Notes: generated by a model not told the origin, from the sequence alone. A stretch of DNA of 39,503 bases from a bacterium (GCA_014803505.1 JAAVBM010000017.1:1-39503); one strand, 5' to 3'. Shown: positions 22,669 to 31,807, counted from the stretch's first letter. A program made the numbers and translations.

Positions 22669-24369
22669 TTATTTCTTGGCGTGGCGCTCAAGGAAGGAGG
22701 CAATCGCCCCGGAAGCAACAAGAGCGGAAGAGCCGGCCCGTGCCGCCACAGCATCGCGCCAGTGGCGCCTCATCATCAGATATTTGAACGCATCGGAGAG
22801 GTTGGTGGAAAGTCGCGGCAACTTGCGCAATGGTAATTTTTCGGAGCGCTTATCCTTTGCAACTGATTTCACGTCGCCCCTATATTTAACCAGGGCGCGC
22901 GCCAGCTCAATCGAGCTCACCAGTTCCGGGCAGTTCTTAGAGTCAATCAGGAGCGCCGGAAGTTTGGCGTTTTGCCCGCTCATCAGCTCAATCATGAAGT
23001 CATACTCGGCATTTTGCCCAATATCGCCCTGCTTGCGCGACATAAGATTGACCGTCCACCCGGTTCTCGAGCCGGAGGCATCGCGTTCAACGGCATCGCG
23101 CATCTTACCGGCCAGGTCCTCGCCCTGGCTTTGGTAACTATTGCCGGAGCGGTCATAGTAGAGGTTAAGCACCTTGCATCGATGTCCGGCAAAGAAGCGC
23201 AAGAACTCATCGGCCAGATTGCGGATATATCCCGGCGGCAGTTCGTAGAAGTTTTTATGCACACGGTAACGAGAGCCCTCCTCCTGACCGATAACCAGCG
23301 AGAGCATATTGCCGAAGTCCATACCGCCATCCAGCGGGCGGGTAGGGTCAAGATATTGAAGCTCGGAAGAAACATAAGCGGCAACCCCAGAGAGGCATCC
23401 GTCCATGTACTTATTCGATTCGTCAAAGTTAACATAAAAGCGGGCGTCGCGGCGCACAGTGGGACGCATACCCAGAACCGACTTATAAAACTCGTGGCGC
23501 TCCAGGGCACCGTTATAGAGGCGCTTGGCATAGTCAACCGTTAGAATATCGATATTTACAAAACTTGAGAGGTTTGCAAAAAACGTTTGGCCCTTTCGGA
23601 GCTTTAAGAGGCCCTCCTCGTAAAACTCAATTTTGCGGCGTAACCGTTCAATCTTAGCCTCGTCGGGCTTGTCAGTTCCGGAGAGTTTCACCATCTTCAG
23701 GCGCAACCGGTTCAACTCTCCCGCCGCCTGCAATATCTTGACAATTCTTTCCGGGTCCATCTCGGAAGCATAGCGAAAAAACCAGTCAAACTCGCCCTCT
23801 GTAACATCGGGCATATCGGTCGTAATCGTAACGCCGCCATATAAGTGACATCGCCCGTAAGTTATAGCATCGCCGCGGAGAATAGGCATAACGCGCGCCG
23901 CTTTGCTGTCTGAGGCGTATTTTGCCTCATCATAGAGCAAATGCGCCACGGACTTACCGGCCAGGAGCGACGGATTATCCAAAGAGCCCAGGAATATAAC
24001 CGTACCATTCCAAAAGCTATAAACATGGCGGTAATCATCGACAATCACGGAGCAGCGCCTGCGCCATTCTTCCGGAGGGCGTTTCCCCTTAACATAATGC
24101 ACACCCTCAATCAATCCGGCCAGTTTCCAACCGTTTTGCACGGCGGGCATGATATTATCAACGAGATTGGCATAAGTATTGGCCACAATAGCGATGGGCG
24201 CGCCGGGCATGAGCCTGACGCACCTCTCTGACCGATGGGCGAGTATTACGGTACTCTTGGCCACACCGCGCCCGCCAACGAGCACAAAATTTGTCGCATC
24301 AATCCAGTCGCAAAGAATCAGGGCATATGAAGCAAAGCGGGCCTCGGCGTTCAAATCATTCTTCTTCAT
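22669..24369 (-). CDS. terL: terminase large subunit
   Basis: This 566-residue packaging motor has a Walker A motif VGGRGVAKST (31-40), a Walker B motif HLLYDEA with D147 and E148, and a nuclease domain with D351 in GGMDFGN and D406 in LYYDRSGN. The C-terminus has a NLSDAFKYLMM segment typical of the family. It cuts and translocates DNA into the prohead. It overlaps the upstream gene by 14 bases. Terminase and portal are separated by the lysis genes. Confidence 0.95.
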   Translation of the reverse strand: MKKNDLNAEARFASYALILCDWIDATNFVLVGGRGVAKSTVILAHRSERCVRLMPGAPIAIVANTYANLVDNIMPAVQNGWKLAGLIEGVHYVKGKRPPEEWRRRCSVIVDDYRHVYSFWNGTVIFLGSLDNPSLLAGKSVAHLLYDEAKYASDSKAARVMPILRGDAITYGRCHLYGGVTITTDMPDVTEGEFDWFFRYASEMDPERIVKILQAAGELNRLRLKMVKLSGTDKPDEAKIERLRRKIEFYEEGLLKLRKGQTFFANLSSFVNIDILTVDYAKRLYNGALERHEFYKSVLGMRPTVRRDARFYVNFDESNKYMDGCLSGVAAYVSSELQYLDPTRPLDGGMDFGNMLSLVIGQEEGSRYRVHKNFYELPPGYIRNLADEFLRFFAGHRCKVLNLYYDRSGNSYQSQGEDLAGKMRDAVERDASGSRTGWTVNLMSRKQGDIGQNAEYDFMIELMSGQNAKLPALLIDSKNCPELVSSIELARALVKYRGDVKSVAKDKRSEKLPLRKLPRLSTNLSDAFKYLMMRRHWRDAVAARAGSSALVASGAIASFLERHAKK

Positions 24370-25033
24370 CTGAAAAATCTTTTATGTCTTCAGCCATACG
24401 GTCAAGAATACTCCGGCGCAATATTCCGGCGTCTTCCTTCACGCGGCGCCTTGATACCTCCGGAATATCGGGCAACGAGTTAATAAACGCCTCGAGCTCG
24501 CGGCGGTCAGCCTTGGGCGCACCCATTGCTGCGGGGTCAGTATCATAAACAACCACAGGAGCAGCATCAAGCAGCTCACGCGGAATTTCAGAGCTCTTGA
24601 TGTCATAACACCCGCGCAACTTTGCCGCCTCCACAAAATAACTCTTAGCCTCCTTGAGGCGCCCGGTGGTGACGGCCAGAGTCGCTAATTTGTCAAGACG
24701 CTCGGCGTAAAGATTAGCCCAGGCGCGCGGGGCAACTTCATCAGAGGCATAGAAGAAGTTCAACGTGTCAGAGTAAACCTTTCGGGCCATCCAGTCGCTC
24801 AGCCCGTAAAGGTCTGATTTAAGCACCTTGATTATTCCGGCCTTGGTTACTACCTTATCTCCTCCGGGCAGAGTCATGCGGGCAATCCATCCGCGCGTCA
24901 TCTCCATCAGGTCGTAATAATTCCGTTCGTCCGGCTTGAGGCTGTCAACGTCACCGGTCTTTAATATCCGGGAAATCTGCGCCTGGTCAATCTCGTCAAA
25001 GTTTATTCTGGTGATTTTACGGAGAGAACTCAT
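24356..25033 (-). CDS. packaging-operon protein of unknown function
   Basis: ATG 25033 (MSSLRKITRINFDEI) is chosen over a TTG at 25042. This 225-residue, mostly helical protein lies between terS-like and terL genes and overlaps both neighbours. It has an acidic C-terminal tail (KDFSDEEE). It might be a second small-terminase or DNA-binding packaging factor. No known motif is visible. Confidence 0.6.
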   Translation of the reverse strand: MSSLRKITRINFDEIDQAQISRILKTGDVDSLKPDERNYYDLMEMTRGWIARMTLPGGDKVVTKAGIIKVLKSDLYGLSDWMARKVYSDTLNFFYASDEVAPRAWANLYAERLDKLATLAVTTGRLKEAKSYFVEAAKLRGCYDIKSSEIPRELLDAAPVVVYDTDPAAMGAPKADRRELEAFINSLPDIPEVSRRRVKEDAGILRRSILDRMAEDIKDFSDEEE

Positions 25034-25367
25034 CGTCGTCAATGTTTGCTAATAGTTCATTATATTTGTTTTCGGCCTGAAGATCCTGCAAGAGCTTAAT
25101 GGCGTCAATATTCCCGGCTGCGGCCTGTTCCTGAAGTTTAATCTGAGGGATAGCGCGCCCCGTGGCCTTTCCGCTGACCAGCAGGCGGGCAATCTTCTCG
25201 CCCGGAATCTTCGCCAGCAGACAAAACGCCCGGGCGGCATCGGGCTCGAGCTCCAGAGCAATGGCAATCTCGCGGGGCGACATTCCCACTGCGGCCAATT
25301 GCATGACCTCCTGCTCCTGTTCTGCCGTCAGCTCAACAGCCGGAGGCAACATTTCCCGATTATCCAT
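25017..25367 (-). CDS. terS: terminase small subunit-like protein
   Basis: This 116-residue protein has an N-terminal helix-turn-helix (LTAEQEQEVMQLAAVGMSPR, then EIAIALELEPDAARAF), the arrangement of small terminases that recognise the packaging site, followed by a helical oligomerisation region. It is two genes upstream of terL. It overlaps the methyltransferase-like gene by 8 bases. Confidence 0.7.
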   Translation of the reverse strand: MDNREMLPPAVELTAEQEQEVMQLAAVGMSPREIAIALELEPDAARAFCLLAKIPGEKIARLLVSGKATGRAIPQIKLQEQAAAGNIDAIKLLQDLQAENKYNELLANIDDDEFSP

Positions 25368-26148
25368 TCCCCAAACTTTGAATAATTTTTAACTCTCTAT
25401 CAGATAAAGCGGCTCGTTCCGCGGCGGCTCGTTCCGCGGCGGCTCGTTCCGCGGCGGCTCGTTCCGCGGCGGCTCGTTCACTGAGTAGGAATCCGCCGCC
25501 AAAGATTGCACCCTTATAGTTGTCCAGCTTCCTAACATGGGCACAATCAGAGGCGCCAATTTCAAGCGATACACCCCTGAAGGCTAATCGCCGCAAAGTT
25601 GCAGAGCTGACCATGTGAATCGGATGCTCTATTTTACGTTGTGCTTTCGGTTCTTTTTTCTGAGCTGCGGCCACTTGTTTGGATAATTCGCCGGCTACAA
25701 TTATTTTAGGGTCTCCCCCTAACATGTTAGTGACAAACCCGGTCGGGACTTCTGCGCCGTTCTCGTAGACAATAGGCGTGCCGATTATAATATATGTAGT
25801 ATCAACCAATTCATTGGCGCTATTCATCATAGTCAGGCCCGGAGCAAAAAGAAAATATTTAATCCCCCGTTTATTATAAAAGCGACGAATCTTTGCCAAC
25901 ATGGAAAATGGCGGATTATCAATCACCACAGAGCCGGGCGGATAATCAAATGTTTCGTAATCACCTCCCGGCCAAAAAGGGCGCACGACTTCCACCCCGT
26001 CCAGAGGTATAATCCGCTCGTTAACCCAGTCACGCACCAGCTGATAAATATGCGGCGGAGTGTAGCAGTCATCGGTCGTTTTCTTGGGCTTGAACTTATC
26101 AACGAATCCGTCGTAATCCTCAAAACGTTCCTTGCGAGTCTGTTTCAT
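25360..26148 (-). CDS. DNA adenine methyltransferase-like protein
   Basis: This 262-residue protein carries DNPPFS (77-82), motif IV of N6-adenine methyltransferases, preceded by RPFWPGGDYE (56-65) in the place of motif I and by DCYTPPHIY (27-35). This layout is closest to M.EcoRI-type enzymes. Motif I is degenerate, so activity is uncertain. The C-terminus has five tandem ERAAA units encoded by a 15-bp DNA repeat. It may protect phage DNA from host restriction or mark the packaging site. It overlaps the upstream gene by 29 bases. Confidence 0.7.
   Translation of the reverse strand: MKQTRKERFEDYDGFVDKFKPKKTTDDCYTPPHIYQLVRDWVNERIIPLDGVEVVRPFWPGGDYETFDYPPGSVVIDNPPFSMLAKIRRFYNKRGIKYFLFAPGLTMMNSANELVDTTYIIIGTPIVYENGAEVPTGFVTNMLGGDPKIIVAGELSKQVAAAQKKEPKAQRKIEHPIHMVSSATLRRLAFRGVSLEIGASDCAHVRKLDNYKGAIFGGGFLLSERAAAERAAAERAAAERAAAERAALSDRELKIIQSLGNG
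25409..25479. repeat. 15-bp tandem repeat in the methyltransferase gene
   Basis: Four perfect units of GCGGCTCGTTCCGCG plus an 11-base partial unit. Each adds one ERAAA pentapeptide, so copy-number change would keep the frame. Confidence 0.95.
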
Positions 26149-27097
26149 AAAGTTGAATTTTCTCGGTTAATGAATCAATTTGTTTGCGGACTTGGGCCAT
26201 TTGCCAGCCAAACTCGGCGCGGTCACACGCGCTACATGAAGAGCGGGCCAGCATCCTCATAAACCCGTCCCAGCGGGCGCGGGCGGCCTCCAGTTCCTCA
26301 GTTACTTTTTTTTTTCTACGCTCAAGTTCTGCTTTAAGCTCTTCTTTTCGGGCGCTCCAGTAAGCCAGGGAGGCCTCGGCCCGTTCATTCTTTTTCTTTT
26401 TGCCTTTTGCGGCGGCCACTTTTGCCTTCTGTTTTGACTCCTGAACCTGAGCGCTGCGCAAACGGCCCATAAGGTCAACGTCGCTCATGGCGGTCAAGTC
26501 CTCGGCCTCGTCAACCTCATTTTTATGGAAAATCGGATGATTTCCCAAAATTTGGCCGTGTTCCTTGTAATAATTCAACTCGTCCCAGATTGCATGGTTC
26601 TGCAAATAGTTCTCCACAATTGTCTTACACTCTGCAGCTACTTGCGACATTTCGGCCGAATCTCCGGCCTGCTGAAGTGCTGCATGAGCTTCCTTGTATT
26701 TAGCCAATGCCGTGAACATATCGGCCACCAGGATTTTTAATTCATCCGGGCAGTCCGGTTCCTGAAGAAAAGAATATTTTTCGCGGAATCTTGCGGCCTT
26801 TTTTATTGACTCCGGAGCCTCCTGATATTTCGAGAATTGAGTAGTCGTGTTTTTGAGTGCCGGCGCTTCATGGCGGGCCGGCTTCGCCTTCCGGGGAAGA
26901 CGCGAAAACGCCTCATCGGTCAATCCGGCCAGTTTCTTGAGCTCGTTAATCAATATTTCGCGTGAGGTCTCGGTCTGGTTCAGCGCAAATTGTTTCTTCA
27001 GGCGCAAATTCAAACCATACCGGGAATAAAGAGCCACCCCTTCGTTATAATCTCGGGGACCGCTCAGATAATTGATAATTTCGGTTTTTACGTCCAT
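26120..27097 (-). CDS. first gene of packaging operon, unknown function
   Basis: This 325-residue protein starts MDVKTEIINYLSGPRDYNEG. Middle segments are helical; residues about 225-320 form a Lys/Glu/Arg-rich coiled coil with a CSACDRAEFGW segment (two Cys, possibly metal-binding). The N-terminal 60 residues look like those of Bacteroidetes phage proteins found just before terminase genes. Function unknown. Confidence 0.6.
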   Translation of the reverse strand: MDVKTEIINYLSGPRDYNEGVALYSRYGLNLRLKKQFALNQTETSREILINELKKLAGLTDEAFSRLPRKAKPARHEAPALKNTTTQFSKYQEAPESIKKAARFREKYSFLQEPDCPDELKILVADMFTALAKYKEAHAALQQAGDSAEMSQVAAECKTIVENYLQNHAIWDELNYYKEHGQILGNHPIFHKNEVDEAEDLTAMSDVDLMGRLRSAQVQESKQKAKVAAAKGKKKKNERAEASLAYWSARKEELKAELERRKKKVTEELEAARARWDGFMRMLARSSCSACDRAEFGWQMAQVRKQIDSLTEKIQLYETDSQGTF

Positions 27098-27125
27098 ATA
27101 AATAACGGTTAATGTTTTTATACTG

Positions 27126-27133
27126 CAAAATTA
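27126..27133 (-). promoter_or_regulatory. possible promoter of the packaging operon
   Basis: TAATTTTG on the reverse strand fits the -7 box and lies about 30 bases before ATG 27097. No -33 box is visible. Confidence 0.4.
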
Positions 27134-27163
27134 AAATACGGTAACTACCGGGGAAAGGACCGC

Positions 27164-27200
27164 CAAAAAGAAAGGCGCCCTGAATCCCTTCAGAGCGCCC
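27164..27200 (-). terminator. terminator of the capsid operon
   Basis: GGGCGC-TCTGAA pairs with TTCAG-GGCGCC and is followed by TTTCTTTTT on the reverse strand, 60 bases after the last capsid gene. Confidence 0.75.
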
Positions 27201-27261
27201 ACCCAATAAACCAATTAACCAAGTAAACACCTAATTAAGCAAAGAAGCAATTAAAGGAGGG

Positions 27262-28062
27262 TTAACCAACGTAACGCGACTGTTCCAGCCAAAGGAGGCC
27301 GCCGCCCTCAGTTCCGGCATTAAACGCGCGGAGGGTTATCTGAGCCCCCGGCTTTAAAGTGAATTTGTTGCCGGCGATAAATTTCACGTGCTCATCATCG
27401 GCAATGGGACATTCGCCCTCAGTCGGACCCAGGAGGGTGATAACCGAACCATGGGCACCGCCTATGATGCTCGTGAGCTGTGAATTTATCAGCTGATATT
27501 GACCATCGCCAACAAACTGGAGCTTGCCCGTTTCTTCGAGTGCTCCGAGGGGCTCTTCCATGGGGAGGGTGCCTTTATAAATAAAGATGTCCGGACCCTT
27601 GGAAATTTGGGTGAAGGTCATTTCGTTGGTGTTGCTTTCACCATTGCCGGTATATGAGGGCATGAACTTGCACGGGTTGCAGAGCGTGCCGATAAGGTCC
27701 GCGGACTTGCCGGAACAATAGCGAATAACAACAATAAACTTCTTGTTGATGCAGTTAGCCTTGAACTCGCGCACCTCCTGCTCATTACCGGGGTGCTCGC
27801 CCTTAAATGAGGGGGTAAAACCTACTTTGTCGGTGTCGCCATCAGCGCCGGAAGTCACCTCATGGGTGCCGGGGGTCAGATAGAGATCAATAGCGTAGGC
27901 GTTGGGCTTGAGGATGATGTCATCCCAAATAACGACTCCGGAGGAGTCAGGCTCGGGCATGAAGAGAATATCGTCAACGTCTATCAGAGAAACGTGGTCG
28001 CGGGTCTGGATACCGATGCCGGGGCTGCCGGCTGCGCGGGGCACTGATTTTTTAACGTACAT
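27262..28062 (-). CDS. virion structural protein
   Basis: This 266-residue protein lies directly downstream of the major capsid gene. It is strand-rich. Its last 70 residues (GSVITLLGPTEG ... GNKFTLKPGAQITLR ... WLEQSRY) resemble the two C-terminal repeats of the neighbouring capsid protein, suggesting a shared beta domain. A head decoration or major tail protein is likely. Confidence 0.6.
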   Translation of the reverse strand: MYVKKSVPRAAGSPGIGIQTRDHVSLIDVDDILFMPEPDSSGVVIWDDIILKPNAYAIDLYLTPGTHEVTSGADGDTDKVGFTPSFKGEHPGNEQEVREFKANCINKKFIVVIRYCSGKSADLIGTLCNPCKFMPSYTGNGESNTNEMTFTQISKGPDIFIYKGTLPMEEPLGALEETGKLQFVGDGQYQLINSQLTSIIGGAHGSVITLLGPTEGECPIADDEHVKFIAGNKFTLKPGAQITLRAFNAGTEGGGLLWLEQSRYVG

Positions 28063-28093
28063 ATTATTTAAAATTATTAGAGGTTAAAAGAAT

Positions 28094-28137
28094 ACCCCCG
28101 GGGGCTGTGAGCTCATGAGGCCGACAGCCTCCGGGGT
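28094..28137 (-). terminator. hairpin between the capsid gene and the next gene
   Basis: ACCCCGGAGGCTGT pairs with ACAGCCCCCGGGGGT (one mismatch) and is followed by ATTCTTTT. It probably attenuates, but does not block, transcription into the next gene. Confidence 0.6.
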
Positions 28138-28144
28138 GTTGAAT

Positions 28145-30322
28145 TTAGCCGCGGGCCACTTCGTAGAACTTACCGTCCTCAGCCTTGACCAGCTTCAGGA
28201 ATTTGCCCTGACTGAGGGTTACGTCCTCGCTCAAGACAAATTTACCGCCTTTAGCAATCTTGGAGGCGTTTTCGGCTCCGTTACCATGGATGGTGTAGAC
28301 AACCATGGGGATGGCATCCTCAAAGTCAGTGATGACGGTTTCCTCCGTGTTAAGCCCGGTAACGAATTCAGAAGCGCCGGACAGGCTCGGGGTTGTTTCA
28401 TCATCGGCGAACTGGAGGAACTGAGCGGAGGCGTTACCGCGTGAAAGCTCGATAAATTTGCCGTCGGCACGCTTCATCAGCTTGATGACGTCACCCTTTG
28501 CGGGCTTCCATTCAGCGCTCAGGAGATCAAACTTGCCGGTATTTTTGATTTCCACGCCGTTGCCACCATCAGCGCCACACATCAGGGTGATAACCTTGCC
28601 GGGCTGAGCGTCCGCAATGTCGGTGATGGTCAGCACTGAGGAGTTGGCCACGGTCTTAACTGACGAATGAAGGAGCACGGAGGGGTTCTTGTCGGCGTCA
28701 GCTTCCATGAAGTAGCCGGGGGCGAAGTCGGTATTGTTGCACCAGATAACCTGCTGACTGCCGTCCATGGCGGTGGGGTCGGTGTACTTCTTGCCGACGG
28801 CTGAGGCCTGGATTGATTCCTTCCAGTTTGACCATACATTTACGGACCAAATATCGACCTGGAGCTCAAATTTGAGCATTTCGCCGGGCACGTCCGTAAA
28901 CGTCTTGATGTTGCCATCAAACGTCCAGAAGATACGTCCGTGGCTGTCAGCGTTGGAAACGGCTTTAATCTTGACGCCTGGAAACTCCTTGACGTAATCG
29001 ATACCGGCCTTATAATCGTTATTCTGGCCGTAATGGGTCTCGTTATAACGGTTATAGAGAGGAATCATCCACGAGGGAACATAGAGCACGATGCGGCCTG
29101 TGTCGCGATACTTGGCGGGAATCATTGAGGTGCCCTGATAGAACACTTCGCCGATATTGCCGGCGGTAATCTGCGGCAACACGAAGGGCTTGATCTGGTA
29201 GACGGTTTTGCCGGTGGTGCCTCCGTTCGGAGTGAAGTCAACGTAGCCGTCCACACGCTTGCGGATATATTCGTAAATACCGTCGGCAGCGTCCATAGAT
29301 TTGCCGGGTTTGTTAGGGTCGGGGTTCTTTCTGACGCCGTTAACCAGGCGGTTCTGCTGCTCGTTATGGAGCGCCTTTGCGGTCTCGGCCAGAAGGAACT
29401 CGATAAATGAAAGCTTGACGGGGTTGGAGTGTTCGCGGTTGAGATAGCCGATCCAGGACTTCTCCAGGTCCTTGAGACTGGGGAAACGGAAAGCGAACAT
29501 GACGCCGTACATTCGGAGAGTTTCGGTGCCGAAATCAAATGAGCCCTTAACAACCTTGGCAAACTCGCTCTTGTTTGACGTGTCGGCCTGTGAGAACTCA
29601 CCGAGGAAGACGTTAACCAGAGTGTCGAGGTCCTGGTGGCCGCCTTCTTCAGGGAAAATGTCCTGAATGGATGCAACCATCTCAATCAGGGAGATGACGC
29701 GCTCCTGCCAGGGGCGGCGATAGTACGCACCGAGGTCGTCCTGAAGAGTCTGAAAATCCACAGACTGAGCGGCTGGAGCGGATGCTTCATAACCTTGGGA
29801 GGCCATCAGAGCGGCGCGGGCGCGCTTATTGTAGGCGCGTTCCATAGAGTTATAGGTTCCTTCCATGCCCAGAAGCTGCTGCGCATTGGTAATGTCCAGC
29901 CCTGCCACGGGATTGCCGGCGGGACCATTAGCGCTGCGGGCATTGTCCTGCTCAGGGAGGGCAGACAGAGCGGCCACTTTCTGTGCCAGGTCGTTAATCT
30001 TTGCCTCGTTGGCGGAAATGGTGGCGGCAGAGGCCTCCTTGTCAGCTTTCAGAGCGTCGCGCTCGGCGGTCACTGCCTCGAGCTGATTAGTGACCTGAGC
30101 AAGCACAGCCGATACGGCGGCCACTCGGCGGTCGGCGCTATCCTCTTTTTTTCCGGCTTCAGCCTTGGGGTTCTTGAGATAGGCGTCAACGTTCTGGATG
30201 ACCGTGGCCGAGAAGCCGTAGCCCTCAAGTTTTGCGCGCTCCTCGTTTGTCAGGAGTTCGGCATTGGCCTCATCGCGGCCCAGGATGCCGAAAATAGCGG
30301 GGATAAAATTGGCAAATTTCAT
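28145..30322 (-). CDS. major capsid protein with N-terminal scaffold-like region
   Basis: This 725-residue protein has a helical, Ala/Glu-rich N-terminal part (about 1-150) like a scaffolding domain. An HK97-fold core follows (about 180-530: LEKSWIGYLNREHSN, then IVLYVPSWMIPLYNRY and WSNWKESIQ). Two C-terminal beta repeats of about 65 residues each end ELSRG and YEVARG. It follows an S49-type capsid protease, which would cut off the N-terminal part during maturation. Confidence 0.8.
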   Translation of the reverse strand: MKFANFIPAIFGILGRDEANAELLTNEERAKLEGYGFSATVIQNVDAYLKNPKAEAGKKEDSADRRVAAVSAVLAQVTNQLEAVTAERDALKADKEASAATISANEAKINDLAQKVAALSALPEQDNARSANGPAGNPVAGLDITNAQQLLGMEGTYNSMERAYNKRARAALMASQGYEASAPAAQSVDFQTLQDDLGAYYRRPWQERVISLIEMVASIQDIFPEEGGHQDLDTLVNVFLGEFSQADTSNKSEFAKVVKGSFDFGTETLRMYGVMFAFRFPSLKDLEKSWIGYLNREHSNPVKLSFIEFLLAETAKALHNEQQNRLVNGVRKNPDPNKPGKSMDAADGIYEYIRKRVDGYVDFTPNGGTTGKTVYQIKPFVLPQITAGNIGEVFYQGTSMIPAKYRDTGRIVLYVPSWMIPLYNRYNETHYGQNNDYKAGIDYVKEFPGVKIKAVSNADSHGRIFWTFDGNIKTFTDVPGEMLKFELQVDIWSVNVWSNWKESIQASAVGKKYTDPTAMDGSQQVIWCNNTDFAPGYFMEADADKNPSVLLHSSVKTVANSSVLTITDIADAQPGKVITLMCGADGGNGVEIKNTGKFDLLSAEWKPAKGDVIKLMKRADGKFIELSRGNASAQFLQFADDETTPSLSGASEFVTGLNTEETVITDFEDAIPMVVYTIHGNGAENASKIAKGGKFVLSEDVTLSQGKFLKLVKAEDGKFYEVARG

Positions 30323-30353
30323 TGTTGAAAATATGTTGATAAATTAATAATGA

Positions 30354-31214
30354 TTAAATTTCATTGACCTTCGCCAGAACTGATTGAGCCAGAACCCAAC
30401 GCACTGCGTCGGCAACTGTGCCCTGCTCGTCGATATATCCGGCGGCAACGGCCTGAGCAGCGTCAAACATTTCGCCGCGAAACAGCGGGAGCTCCGGGTC
30501 ATAGGTAATTCCGAGATTCTTGGCCACTGTTTCCGCGAAAAGTCGGTGAATCTTTTCGGCGTGCTCCTTGAAGGGCTGCTCGTCGCCATTATCCTCCAGG
30601 GCGCGGACCTCTTTATTTTTCAGGTCGGCGGTGTCGGGATAAATCACGCTGTAATCGATGCCGTTCTGCTTGAAGAACTCGCGGAATGAATAGTGAGTAA
30701 TCATCACGCCAACGCTACCCACTTCACAAAGTGGCGAAGCGATAAAAGTGCGGTCAGCTGCTGAACCGAGCCAGAAGTGGGCCGAGGCCATCGTTCCGGT
30801 CACGACTGTGGCCGTTGGCTTCGAGCAGTTGCGGATAAGTTCCGCGGCTGCGTCAACACGTGAAATCATTCCCCCGGGGCCATCAATCTCCAGAACAATG
30901 CCACAAACGCGCGGGTTAGCCTCAGCGCGCTCAATCTGATGGATGAGCCACTGAGTCTCCCAGGCCAGGAGCATCCCCTGGAGCTGAATAACCGCAACGG
31001 AGTCCTGCGGAAGGTTGACATCGTCCAGCTCATACCATTGAGCCAGATAAGGAGCGCCCGTGGCTTGAGCCGTACACTTTTGGCACCCGAGAAGTTCTGC
31101 CGCGCCGGCAAGATTGCCGGCGGCAATTGCGGGCATAATCAGAGCAACGGCCCCCTCGAGGTCGTTGCGACGGATTCCCCAGTCATCAGAAAAAAATTTA
31201 TATAAGCGATTCAT
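30354..31214 (-). CDS. S49-family capsid maturation protease
   Basis: From ATG 31214 (MNRLYKFFSDDW; the longer frame begins with TTG) the protein has 286 residues. The SppA/ClpP-type fold is clear: VAVIQLQGMLL, then EIDGPGGMIS (109-118), then TGTMASAHFWLG with the likely nucleophile Ser144, then EVGSVGVMITHYSF. In the family a Ser-Lys dyad is used, and the Lys is probably in ADLKNKE. It processes the capsid and scaffold before packaging. Confidence 0.88.
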   Translation of the reverse strand: MNRLYKFFSDDWGIRRNDLEGAVALIMPAIAAGNLAGAAELLGCQKCTAQATGAPYLAQWYELDDVNLPQDSVAVIQLQGMLLAWETQWLIHQIERAEANPRVCGIVLEIDGPGGMISRVDAAAELIRNCSKPTATVVTGTMASAHFWLGSAADRTFIASPLCEVGSVGVMITHYSFREFFKQNGIDYSVIYPDTADLKNKEVRALEDNGDEQPFKEHAEKIHRLFAETVAKNLGITYDPELPLFRGEMFDAAQAVAAGYIDEQGTVADAVRWVLAQSVLAKVNEI

Positions 31215-31266
31215 TTCGTCAATTTTTCGGCAAATTAACGAAACAACGCGCGGGCGTGGAAGGACT

Positions 31267-31674
31267 TTAAAGCGCAAAAATCGGGTCCGGACCGGTGCTT
31301 GTACCCTTTAGAGTGACGTTGATGCCGTCAACGTCGGTTGTGAATGACAGAGCCATCGGCCAGGTAACTGACCCGCAAACGCGGTTATTCCCCATGGAAT
31401 CCCGATAAAATGCAATCAGGCGGCGCGTCCTCAGGCGCGTGAGCTCTGAAAGGGTGTCGGCGGTCAGGTCTGAGCGCTGGAAGGTTATCTCGTTTGCGGT
31501 CAGGCCGTTTTTCTGTGAGCTGCTGACCGTGACAGTCCCCGGAATGGCGACGGCATCGGCCTCCTTATCATAGAGGGCAACGTTGGCCAAATGATTGGCC
31601 ACATAAAACATTTTGACCTGCTCAACGTCAACCAGACGGAGGTCATGAGCAACTGTTGCGGCTGTGGTTCTCAT
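31267..31674 (-). CDS. small virion-region protein
   Basis: This 135-residue, strand-rich protein is the first gene of the capsid operon. It starts MRTTAATVAHDLRLVDVEQV and ends VTLKGTSTGPDPIFAL. No family is recognised. The lack of helices and membrane segments suggests a decoration, head-tail or tail tube protein. Confidence 0.55.
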   Translation of the reverse strand: MRTTAATVAHDLRLVDVEQVKMFYVANHLANVALYDKEADAVAIPGTVTVSSSQKNGLTANEITFQRSDLTADTLSELTRLRTRRLIAFYRDSMGNNRVCGSVTWPMALSFTTDVDGINVTLKGTSTGPDPIFAL

Positions 31675-31807
31675 CTCTGAAAATTGATAATTTTGTAAAT
31701 AGTTGTGTTTCAGTATATTTGCAAAAGTTGGTCACCAATTGTCCGAAAAACGGACAAATTGACCCGTCGGGTCGGTGACATTTTGCGGATATTCGCAAAA
31801 TGGTTTC
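31675..31807 (-). promoter_or_regulatory. control region of the capsid operon
   Basis: It contains nested inverted repeats: CATTTTGCG with CGCAAAATG (31779-31802), GACCCG/CGGGTC, and TTGTCCG with CGGACAA around five T/A, enclosed by GGTGAC/GTCACC. No TAnnTTTG box with -33 is clear, so a phage-encoded activator may be needed. Confidence 0.45.

Noticed and set aside
22972-23544. 190-codon + strand frame opposite terL
   Set aside because: terL motifs (Walker A/B, nuclease) are clear on the other strand; this frame is a shadow.
25409-25479. CRISPR-like array
   Set aside because: Units of 15 bp are contiguous with no spacers and lie in frame within a coding sequence.
27045-27230. 61-codon frame running from the capsid-operon terminator into the packaging operon
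   Set aside because: It would start inside the terminator hairpin and cover the promoter; the ATG at 27097 in another frame starts a convincing protein.
29636-30328. 230-codon + strand frame opposite the capsid gene
   Set aside because: It is a shadow of the capsid gene in GC-biased codons; it has no promoter or conserved motif.
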